NCBI GenBank assembly: GCA_008015835.1
Contig: SSGH01000010.1
Span: 248,001-312,000, forward strand
Length of the DNA: 64,000 bases
Reading direction: 5' to 3'
From: Lysobacter sp.
Lineage (GTDB): Bacteria; Pseudomonadota; Gammaproteobacteria; Xanthomonadales; Xanthomonadaceae
A program made the translations under genes and the position numbers. Positions 57,609 through 64,000 of this stretch are shown piece after piece (within the stretch, counting starts at the first letter, position 1; each line of letters begins with the position of its first letter). Below the pieces are notes generated by a model, which saw only the letters and a program-made list of their open reading frames with translations, did no database searches and was not told the DNA's origin.

Positions 57609-57630
57609 ATTAATTAACCAATCAATTAAT
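57609..57630. promoter_or_regulatory. Probable TetR operator palindrome
   Basis: ATTAATT at 57609-57615 and AATTAAT at 57624-57630 form an inverted repeat of 7-bp arms over an 8-base centre (AACCAATC), ending 9 bases before the tetR start codon. It is strikingly AT-rich for this genome and sits where a self-regulating TetR operator or -10 region is expected. The same sequence could overlap the ybeZ promoter side only at a distance. Confidence 0.6.
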
Positions 57631-57639
57631 TTTTCTCGA

Positions 57640-58374
57640 ATGCCCGTTTCGAAGCTCAGCCCCGCCCGTTCCGTCGCCGATCCGCTTCGGGGCGCATCCG
57701 CCGACGCCACTGCGCGCGCGCCGCGCAAACGCGCGCCGGGCCGTCCGGTCGGGCGCGCAGCCGACGACGGCGCGGACCTGCGACGCCGTTTGCTGGACGC
57801 CGCGGTCGAGCGCTACGCCCGCGACGGCATGGCCGGGGCCTCGCTGCGCGACATCGCCGAAGACGCGGGCGTCACCCCGGCGATGCTGCATTACTACTTC
57901 GGCGGGAAAGCCGCGCTGCGCGCCGCGGCGATCGAAGAAGTCTTGATGCCGGTGGTGTCCGGTTTGCGCGCGCCGCTGCAGCGCAGCGGGGACGATATCG
58001 GCGCGCTGATCGCCGGCTTCGTCGAGGCCGTCGGCGAGGCCGCGCATGCGCATCCCTGGCTGCCGCCGCTGTGGGTGCGCGAAGTGCTGCACGCCGACGG
58101 CGCGCTGCGCGATCTGATGAAGGAACGTCTCGCGCCGATGCTGGCGCGGGCCATGGCGCAGCGGTTCGCCGAGGCCCAGCGCGACGGGCGCTTGAACCCG
58201 CGCCTCGACCCGCGCCTGCTGGTGCCTTCGCTGATCGGGCAAACCCTGTTCATCGCCGCCAGCGCGCCGCTGTGGCGCGACGTGCTGAACGCGCACGACC
58301 TCGACCGCGCGCAGGTGCGCGATCACACCCTCGAATTGCTCCGCAACGGTTTGGAGTTGCCCCATGAGGCATGA
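57640..58374 (+). CDS. TetR/AcrR-family regulator (CecR/YbiH-like context)
   Basis: A 244-residue repressor. After an Ala/Arg/Pro-rich N-terminal stretch of about 45 residues, the HTH runs at about 48-95 (RLLDAAVERYARDGMAGASL, DIAEDAGVTPAMLHYYFGGK). The C-terminal ligand domain follows. The context (TetR, HlyD, ABC ATPase, ABC-2 permease) is that of the E. coli cecR-ybhGFSR efflux locus, so it probably represses the operon it heads. The next gene starts 11 bases before its stop. Confidence 0.9.
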   Translation: MPVSKLSPARSVADPLRGASADATARAPRKRAPGRPVGRAADDGADLRRRLLDAAVERYARDGMAGASLRDIAEDAGVTPAMLHYYFGGKAALRAAAIEEVLMPVVSGLRAPLQRSGDDIGALIAGFVEAVGEAAHAHPWLPPLWVREVLHADGALRDLMKERLAPMLARAMAQRFAEAQRDGRLNPRLDPRLLVPSLIGQTLFIAASAPLWRDVLNAHDLDRAQVRDHTLELLRNGLELPHEA

Positions 58375-59347
58375 ATCGGCCTCGCGTCGTTCGCGCGCCC
58401 CACTCATCGCGATCGCGTTCGCGACGCTGTCGCTCGCCGGATGTCGCGACGCGCCTCCCGAAGCGCTGGGCACGCTCGAATACGACCGCATCGCTTTGCC
58501 CGCGCCCGCGGCCGAACGGATCGTGTCGATCGCGGTGAAAGAGGGCGACCGGGTCGAAGCCGGCGCGACGCTGCTGGTGCTCGACACCACACGCACCGAT
58601 GCGCAGACGCGTGCGTCGGAAGCCGAAGCGCAGCGGCAGCGCGAGGCGCTGGCCGAGTTGGAGGCCGGCACCCGCGCCGAACAGATCGCGCAGGCCGAGG
58701 CGCAGGTCGCCGCGGCCGAAGCGCAAGCGCGCGATGCGCAGGCGTACGCAGCGCGGTTGCGCCCGCTGGGCGCACGCGAACTGGTCGCAGCGGCCGATGT
58801 CGACCGCGCCGTCGCCGCCGCGCGCAGCGCCGATGCGCGCTTGCGCCAAGCGCGCGAGGCCTTGAACGAAGCGCGACGCGGCGCGCGCAGCGAGCGCATC
58901 GCGCAGGCGCGTTCGGCGGTTCGCGCCGCCGAAGCGCAGGCGGATGCGCAGACCGCGACCTTGCGCAAACTCGACATCGTCGCGCCGCGCGCGGGGCGCA
59001 TCGACAGTCTCCCGTATCGGTTGGGCGATCAAGCGCCGGTCGGCGCGCCGCTGGCGTTGATGTTGGTCGGCGACGCGCCGTACGCGCGGGTGTACGTGCC
59101 GGAGCCGCTGCGCGCGAACGTCGCGCCGGGCACGGCGGCCCGCGTGCGCGTGGACGGGCGCGAGACGACATATCGCGGTCGCGTGCGTTCGATCCGCAGC
59201 GATCCGAGTTTCACGCCCTACTACGCGCTGGCCGGCAAAGACGCGGCGCGCTTGAGTTACGTCGCCGAAATCGTGCTGGAGAATGCCGGCGATTTGCCGG
59301 CGGGGCTGCCCGTGCGCGTGGATTTCGAAGCGCCGGCGTCGAAATGA
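58364..59347 (+). CDS. HlyD-type membrane fusion lipoprotein
   Basis: The periplasmic adaptor of an ABC efflux system. The 327-residue product has a lipobox LAGC at about residues 24-27, a biotinyl-lipoyl-like half domain (about 45-72, VKEGDRVEAGATLLVLD), a long Ala/Glu/Arg coiled coil (about 72-210), and the second half LDIVAPRAGRIDSLPYRLGD with a beta-barrel after it. It is YbhG-like. The ATG at 58364 overlaps the tetR end, and its TGA overlaps the ABC gene start (ATGA). Confidence 0.92.
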   Translation: MRHESASRRSRAPLIAIAFATLSLAGCRDAPPEALGTLEYDRIALPAPAAERIVSIAVKEGDRVEAGATLLVLDTTRTDAQTRASEAEAQRQREALAELEAGTRAEQIAQAEAQVAAAEAQARDAQAYAARLRPLGARELVAAADVDRAVAAARSADARLRQAREALNEARRGARSERIAQARSAVRAAEAQADAQTATLRKLDIVAPRAGRIDSLPYRLGDQAPVGAPLALMLVGDAPYARVYVPEPLRANVAPGTAARVRVDGRETTYRGRVRSIRSDPSFTPYYALAGKDAARLSYVAEIVLENAGDLPAGLPVRVDFEAPASK

Positions 59348-60327
59348 CCAAGGCTCTCGCCAACGATCCCCTCGGCGGCGACGCGATCCATGCGCGCGGC
59401 TTGAGTAAAACCTTCGGTGCGTTGAAAGCCGTCGACGCCATCGATTTGCGCGTGCCGCGCGCGCAGGTCTACGGCTTTTTGGGGCCGAACGGTTCGGGCA
59501 AATCCACCACCATCCGCATGCTCTGCGGCTTGCTCACGCCCAGCGCGGGCGAGATCGAAGTGCTGGGGCTGCGCATCCCGGAACAGGCCGAAGCCTTGCG
59601 TCGACGCATCGGTTACATGACGCAGAAGTTCTCGCTGTACGAGGATTTGAGCGTGCGCGAGAATCTGGAATTCCTCGCCACCGTGCAGGGTCTGCCGCGC
59701 GCGCGACGCAAAGCGCGCGTGGACGAGCTGATCGAGAGCTATCGCTTCGGCGACCGTCAGCGGCAATTGGCCGGCACCATGAGCGGCGGCCAGAAACAGC
59801 GTTTGGCCTTGGCCTGCGCCACGGTGCACGAACCGGAGCTGCTGTTTCTGGACGAACCGACCAGCGCGGTGGACCCCGAATCCCGCCGCGATTTCTGGGA
59901 AACGCTGTTCGACTTGGCCGACGCCGGCACCACGCTGCTGGTGTCCACGCATTACATGGACGAGGCCGAGCGTTGTCACCGCGTGGCGATTCTCGACAAC
60001 GGTCGCTTGGTCGCCGACGGCACGCCGGAGACGCTGATGCGCGCGCTCGACGGGCGCACGGTCGGCGTGCGCAGCGACACGCCGCGGCGCGCGCAGGCCG
60101 CGCTGCAGCATGCGCCGGGCGTGCTCAGCGTCGCCCAGATCGGCAGCGAACTGCGGGTGCTGATGCGCGCGGGCGGCGACGGCGCGTCGGCGCTGCGCGC
60201 GACGCTGCAGGCGGCCGGCGTCGCGGCGGATGCGGTCGCGATCGCGCCGAATCTCGAAGACGTGTTCGTCTCCGCCACCCATCGCGTCGACGCCGAGACG
60301 AACGCGACGCGGGAGCGCGCCGCATGA
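59344..60327 (+). CDS. ABC transporter ATP-binding protein
   Basis: A 327-residue ATPase: Walker A GPNGSGKST at about 47-55, Q-loop YMTQKFSLYEDLSVRENL, signature MSGGQKQRLALACA, Walker B LLFLDEPTSAVDPESRR and the H-loop STHYMDEAERC. A C-terminal extension of about 85 residues matches drug-export ABC ATPases. E. coli YbhF has two ATPase halves; this protein has only one, so it likely works as a homodimer. It is coupled to both neighbours by 4-base overlaps. Confidence 0.93.
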   Translation: MTKALANDPLGGDAIHARGLSKTFGALKAVDAIDLRVPRAQVYGFLGPNGSGKSTTIRMLCGLLTPSAGEIEVLGLRIPEQAEALRRRIGYMTQKFSLYEDLSVRENLEFLATVQGLPRARRKARVDELIESYRFGDRQRQLAGTMSGGQKQRLALACATVHEPELLFLDEPTSAVDPESRRDFWETLFDLADAGTTLLVSTHYMDEAERCHRVAILDNGRLVADGTPETLMRALDGRTVGVRSDTPRRAQAALQHAPGVLSVAQIGSELRVLMRAGGDGASALRATLQAAGVAADAVAIAPNLEDVFVSATHRVDAETNATRERAA

Positions 60328-61406
60328 ATCTTTCGCGCATTTTCGCGGTGATGCTGAAGGAAATGCGGCAAATGCGCCGCGACCGGCTGACGCTGGGCAT
60401 GATGATCGGCATTCCGACGCTGCAGTTGCTGCTGTTCGGGTTCGCGATCAATCCCGATGTACGCCGCCTGCCGGCCGCGTTCGCGGATATGGCCGACACC
60501 GCCGGTTCGCGCGCGCTGGTGCGCGACATGCTCGCGACCGATGTGGTGCGGCAAGTCGCGTCCGCGCGCACGCCGCAGGAACTCGACGCGCTGCTCGACG
60601 CCGGCAAGATCAAGATCGGCGTCGTGATTCCGCCCGACTACGAACGACGTCGGCTCGACGGCCGCGAAGCGGTGCAGATTCTCGTCGACGGCAGCGACAC
60701 GTCGGTGCAGGCCAGCGCGCGCCAGCTCAGCGCCGTGCCGCTGGAGAGCGGCGCGGTGGTGCGCGAGGGGCCGATTCGGTTGCTGCCGCTGTACAACCCC
60801 GAGCGTCGTTCGGCGGTGAACGTGGTGCCCGGCCTGATCGGCGTGATTCTGACCATGACGATGATCATGTTCACGGCGATGGCGATCGTGCGCGAACGCG
60901 AGCGCGGCAATTTGGAATTGCTCATCACCACGCCGGTGACCAGCGCCGAATTGATGATCGGCAAAGTGCTGCCGTACATCGCCGTCGGCCTGATTCAAAC
61001 CAGCGTGGTGCTGCTGCTGGGCGCTTGGGTGTTCGACGTGCCGGTGCGCGGCGCGCTGCCGCAGGTGTACGCGGCGGCGATGCTGTTGATCGTGGCCAAT
61101 CTCGCCCTGGGGCTGTTGATTTCCACCCGCGCGACGAGCCAATTCCAGTCGATGCAGATGGCGTTTTTCCTGTTCCTGCCGTCGATTCTGCTCTCGGGCT
61201 TCATGTTTCCGTTCGACGGCATGCCGACCGGCGCCCAGGCGATCGCGGAGGTCTTGCCGCTGACGCATTTCGTGCGGTTGATCCGCGGGGTGATGCTGCG
61301 CGGCGCCGACTTGACCGCGATGTGGACCGACGTGCTGGCGCTGGCCGCGTTCACCGCGCTGATGATGAGCGTGGCGATTCTGAAATTCCGCAAGCGCTTG
61401 GATTGA
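60324..61406 (+). CDS. ABC-2-type permease
   Basis: A 360-residue permease with one N-terminal membrane segment (about 25-43), a large periplasmic part (about 45-165), and five more segments (about 172-355). Typical blocks are GVILTMTMIMFTAMAIVRERERGNLELLITTPVTS (quoted in part: RERERGNLELLITTP) and FLPSILLSGFMFPFDGMP. It is a YbhS/YbhR-like ABC-2 exporter subunit. Only one permease gene is present, where E. coli has two. ATG 60324 overlaps the ATPase stop. Confidence 0.93.
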   Translation: MNLSRIFAVMLKEMRQMRRDRLTLGMMIGIPTLQLLLFGFAINPDVRRLPAAFADMADTAGSRALVRDMLATDVVRQVASARTPQELDALLDAGKIKIGVVIPPDYERRRLDGREAVQILVDGSDTSVQASARQLSAVPLESGAVVREGPIRLLPLYNPERRSAVNVVPGLIGVILTMTMIMFTAMAIVRERERGNLELLITTPVTSAELMIGKVLPYIAVGLIQTSVVLLLGAWVFDVPVRGALPQVYAAAMLLIVANLALGLLISTRATSQFQSMQMAFFLFLPSILLSGFMFPFDGMPTGAQAIAEVLPLTHFVRLIRGVMLRGADLTAMWTDVLALAAFTALMMSVAILKFRKRLD

Positions 61407-61497
61407 GCGCATGGGAGCGGCGCGAATCGCCGCATCAACCGCCGCATCGACAAAGCCGCGCGCGGCCGAAGCTCTCGCCGCGATCGGGAAAACGCTT

Positions 61498-61551
61498 CAG
61501 GGCCAGCGTATTTCGCCGTTCAGCACAGTGCAGACCCGCCCACCGGACCCG
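61498..61551 (-). pseudogene. 3' remnant of a third phzF gene
   Basis: On the minus strand these bases read SGGRVCTVLNGEIRWP and stop (TGA 61500-61498), nearly identical to the C terminus of the phzF gene just upstream (SGGRVCTVLNGELHWP). The DNA aligns at 39 of 49 bases (61501 against 61632). Upstream of this stub the frame is lost, so only the end of a former copy remains. Confidence 0.8.
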
Positions 61552-61630
61552 CCCGCTATAAAAATGAAAGCGCCGAATCAACGATGCCGCGCGCGCGGCC
61601 GATGCTCGCGCCGCAGCGAGGAACAATATC

Positions 61631-62524
61631 CTAGGGCCAGTGCAATTCTCCGTTCAACACTGTGCAGACGCGTCCCCCCGACCACACATCGCCATCCCCA
61701 TCCACCGTCAACTCGATGATCGCATCGTGTCCGACTTCGCGGCCTTGGCTGATGCGATAGAAGCCGCTGTCGCCGGGCAACGCGTTCTGCGACGCCAACC
61801 ACGCGGCCAGCGTCGCGTTGGCCGCGCCCGAGGCGGCGTCTTCGAAGCGCCCGGTCGAGCCGACCCAGGCGCGCACCGCCAAGTAGTAGACCGGATCGTC
61901 GCTGCGCGCGAACACGCACAGACCCATGCTGTCGGTGCGTTGCGCAAGCGCGGCGATGGCGTCCCACGGCGGCGTCGCCGCGCGCAGGGCCGTTTCGTCT
62001 GCGACTTCCGCCAACCACCAGCGCCGGCCGCCGTCCATCAGCGCGGGCGGCAGCGTACCCAGCGGCAAATCGCGCAGCGCGTCGCGCAGGCGCGGGTCGT
62101 CGGCGCTCGCGATCTCCTGCACCCGCGCGCGCGGCGTGCGCACCGCGATCGTGCGGGTCGGGCCGTCGCCGCTCACGCGCAGCGGCAACTTGCCCGCGAT
62201 GCCGTCCTGCACCAGCAGTCCGTCGCGCGGCGCGGCGAGCCCGGCCTCCAACACCGCATGCGCGGTGCCGACGCTGGGATGGCCCGCGAACGGCACTTCG
62301 CGGCGCGGGCTGAAGATGCGCAGCCGATAGCTGGCGTCGTCCGAGACCGCCGGCGATACGAAGGTGGTTTCCGGCAGACGCGTCCAGCGCGCGATGGCCT
62401 GCATCGTGTCGTCGTCCAGGCCTTCCGCGTCGAGCACCACCGCGAGCGGATTGCCCGCGCCCGGGCGGTCGGCGAAGACATCGACTTGCGCGTAACGGCG
62501 CGCGCGGGGCGAGGGAAGCGACAT
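61631..62524 (-). CDS. PhzF-family isomerase-like protein (copy 1)
   Basis: A 297-residue protein of the PhzF/diaminopimelate-epimerase-like fold, two similar lobes. It has VDVFADRPGAGNPLAVVL at the N terminus, the likely catalytic Glu at about 52 in LPETTFV, PFAGHPSVGTAHAVLEAGL and DAASGAANATLAAWL in the second lobe. In phenazine producers PhzF isomerises DHHA, but most family members have other, unknown substrates, and there are no other phenazine genes here. It is a paralogue of the gene at 62990. Confidence 0.9.
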   Translation of the reverse strand: MSLPSPRARRYAQVDVFADRPGAGNPLAVVLDAEGLDDDTMQAIARWTRLPETTFVSPAVSDDASYRLRIFSPRREVPFAGHPSVGTAHAVLEAGLAAPRDGLLVQDGIAGKLPLRVSGDGPTRTIAVRTPRARVQEIASADDPRLRDALRDLPLGTLPPALMDGGRRWWLAEVADETALRAATPPWDAIAALAQRTDSMGLCVFARSDDPVYYLAVRAWVGSTGRFEDAASGAANATLAAWLASQNALPGDSGFYRISQGREVGHDAIIELTVDGDGDVWSGGRVCTVLNGELHWP

Positions 62525-62612
62525 GAGCGAGGGCGGTCCTGCGGATGGGGCGGGGCAGAGTAGCAGTGGGGCCGTGGCGCGGCGAGCGCGCGGATCGGTC
62601 GAATCGCAACGT

Positions 62613-62975
62613 TCAATGCAGCGCTTCGCCCTCGCCGGGCTCCGGCGGCCACAGATGGAACAGGAAACATTCGCCGTGCGTCATGGCTTCGTCGAAGGCG
62701 TCCAGCGCTTCGTCGTCGTCTTCGAGATCCTCGCGCTCGAGCGGCTGCGGTAAACGTGTGCGCTCGACGCACTCCCAAGCCGTCTCGACGAAGTAGCGCA
62801 TGCAGGCCGCGTGCGCCGCGTCGGCGTCGGTCGCGCGCACGAAGCAGACGACGAATGCGCCGCCGACCGTGGCGAAATCCTCGCTGTGCGGCGCGGGCCG
62901 CACTTCGTATTCGGCGAGAAAAATGCCGGTTTCGTCGATCGGTTCGGCGTGCGGTTCGGATTTTGGATCGCGCAT
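62613..62975 (-). CDS. Conserved hypothetical acidic protein
   Basis: A 120-residue protein, acidic in its C-terminal half (REDLEDDDEALDAFDEAMTH) and without signal or membrane segments. Sequence such as GAFVVCFVRATDADAAHAAC and FVETAWECVERTRLP suggests an alpha/beta domain, but I do not recognise the family. It sits between two phzF genes on the same strand, 14 bases after the stop of the upstream copy, so it is co-transcribed. Start ATG 62975. Confidence 0.65.
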   Translation of the reverse strand: MRDPKSEPHAEPIDETGIFLAEYEVRPAPHSEDFATVGGAFVVCFVRATDADAAHAACMRYFVETAWECVERTRLPQPLEREDLEDDDEALDAFDEAMTHGECFLFHLWPPEPGEGEALH

Positions 62976-62989
62976 CTTGTCGTCCGGTG

Positions 62990-63865
62990 TTACCACGTGA
63001 GTCGCCCGCGAATCGCTGCTTGGACAGAACCGCCGATCCACACTTCGCCATCGTCGTCCACCCGTACCTCCACACGCCCGTCGCGCCCCAGTTCCCGGCC
63101 TTGGCTGCCGACGTAGCGGCCCTCGCGACCGGGCAAGCGGCCGACCGCGTTCAATCGGGCGGCGATGGCGGCCTGCGCGCTGCCGGTCACCGGGTCTTCG
63201 GGGATGCCGTCGGCCGGGCAGAACGCACGCACCGCCAGATGATGGCCGTCGCGTTCGTCCGCGGCGTGGACCGCGAGCCCGACCGCATCGGTCGCCAGCG
63301 TCAGTGACGCCACCGCAACCGGGTCGATCTTCAAGCCGCGCACCGCATCGGCATCGGTCAATTCGATCAGCCACCACCGCGGCCCGTTCGTCCAGAGGGC
63401 GCGCTCCAGCGCGCCGAGTCGCATGCCTTTCGTCGCGGCATCGAGCAAGGCGGTCGCGATCTCGTCGCCGCCGACCCGCTGCGCCCGCGGCGCACGCACC
63501 TGCGGGCGTCGCGCGTCGCCATCGCCTTCGATGGCCACCGGCAGCAGGCCTGCGGCGCATTCCTGCACGATGCGCGAAGCGTTCGCGCGGACGCGGCCGG
63601 CGTCGAGAGCGGCCCAGGCCGCGCCCACGCTGGGATGCCCCGCGAACGGCAGTTCCTGCCGCGGCGTGAAGATCCGCACCCGGTAATCGGCTTCGGCCGT
63701 CGTCGGCGGCAGCAGAAAGATGGTCTCGGACAGATTGGTCCAGGCCGCGAAGGCCTGCATCCGGGCCGGATCGAAGCGCTCGGCCTCGACCACCACGCCG
63801 AGCGGGTTGCCCGCGCCCGGCGTTTCGGCGAACACGTCCAACTGCAGATAAGAGAATGAGGTCAT
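62990..63865 (-). CDS. PhzF-family isomerase-like protein (copy 2)
   Basis: A 291-residue PhzF-fold protein. It begins with FSYLQLDVFAETPGAGNPLG, the likely catalytic Glu is at about 47 in LSETIFL, and PFAGHPSVGAAWAALDAGRV and PVTGSAQAAIAARL mark the second lobe. It ends WIGGSVQAAIRGRLTW. It is clearly related to copy 1 but diverged, so it is probably an old duplication with different specificity. ATG 63865 was chosen for the family N terminus; an ATG at 63910 would add 15 residues. No phenazine operon is present. Confidence 0.9.
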   Translation of the reverse strand: MTSFSYLQLDVFAETPGAGNPLGVVVEAERFDPARMQAFAAWTNLSETIFLLPPTTAEADYRVRIFTPRQELPFAGHPSVGAAWAALDAGRVRANASRIVQECAAGLLPVAIEGDGDARRPQVRAPRAQRVGGDEIATALLDAATKGMRLGALERALWTNGPRWWLIELTDADAVRGLKIDPVAVASLTLATDAVGLAVHAADERDGHHLAVRAFCPADGIPEDPVTGSAQAAIAARLNAVGRLPGREGRYVGSQGRELGRDGRVEVRVDDDGEVWIGGSVQAAIRGRLTW

Positions 63866-64000
63866 CGCCGCATCGTGGGGTGGGAGCGCAGGGTTCTGGA
63901 GCACAGCCATTCGGGAGCACAGGCGTTCGCATAGAATGACGGCTTCGCGCCGCCGCGACTCGTGCGCCTCGCAAGTCGCCCGCGGCAGTCTACCGAACGC

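Noticed and set aside
61631-63865. A phenazine biosynthesis locus
   Set aside because: Only PhzF-family genes are present; none of phzA, B, C, D, E or G is seen, and most PhzF-family proteins have other roles.

Overview
The window looks like a chromosomal segment of a high-GC gammaproteobacterium, most likely in the Xanthomonadaceae/Lysobacter group. The reasons are gene order (an Rrf2-sufB-sufC-sufD-sufS unit; frr-uppS-cdsA-dxr-rseP-bamA-lpxD-fabZ-lpxA-lpxB-rnhB; dnaE-accA; phoH-ybeY-corC), the many ATGA-type start/stop overlaps, and dispersed hairpin repeats of the CCTCATCCGG...GGGGAGAAGG kind. This placement is inferred from content; no rRNA or tRNA gene was seen. No plasmid, prophage, insertion sequence or CRISPR array was recognised.

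Layout. 1-471 is the 3' end of an unknown gene of somewhat lower GC, followed by inverted repeats. 708-8062 (minus) is a nine-gene Fe-S assembly unit: an Rrf2 regulator, sufB, an ACT-domain protein, a lipoprotein, sufC, sufD, sufS, a GNAT acetyltransferase and a Rieske ferredoxin. 8267-11155 (minus) holds an S41 peptidase and a membrane-anchored AraC regulator. A SET-domain protein and a large DUF5916-type outer-membrane protein follow on the plus strand (11409-14324). 14364-17289 (minus) has a DUF1439 lipoprotein, a Cdd1-like protein, an HU-type protein and a PPK2 polyphosphate kinase.

17765-38807 (minus) is the essential envelope/replication cluster. Read in the direction of transcription it runs frr, uppS, cdsA, dxr, rseP, bamA, lpxD, fabZ, lpxA, lpxB, rnhB, then dnaE and accA. 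It makes undecaprenyl-PP, CDP-diacylglycerol, isoprenoid precursor and lipid A, and builds the outer-membrane assembly machine. A 4.2-kb islet interrupts it between rnhB and dnaE. The islet holds an M48 membrane peptidase, a small protein with two HxT/S motifs, and two tandem secreted four-cysteine proteins. No skp/ompH gene lies between bamA and lpxD, and pyrH is not beside frr.

39000-50889 is metal and peptide/carbon physiology: a His-rich CDF metal exporter, a POT peptide symporter, an S9 peptidase, an M19 dipeptidase with a discoidin-like domain, a YWTD-like secreted protein with an AraC regulator, and CstA with its YbdD partner. 51550-57405 (minus) is corA, then phoH-ybeY-corC with a DUF4105 protein where lnt usually sits. 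This stretch is rich in REP-like repeats, including a 121-bp pair in inverted orientation on either side of corA. 57640-61406 (plus) is a TetR-HlyD-ABC-permease efflux operon resembling cecR-ybhGFSR. 61631-63865 (minus) carries two PhzF-family isomerases with a small unknown gene between them; the 3' stub of a further phzF copy is still readable just downstream.

The strongest items for a second look are the phzF stub, the 121-bp inverted repeats around corA, the two-HxT/S protein at 24212, the tandem secreted pair at 22553/23304, and two unrelated 15-bp-period tandem repeats (17425 and 55544). I did not find a clearly novel multi-gene defence or biosynthetic system.
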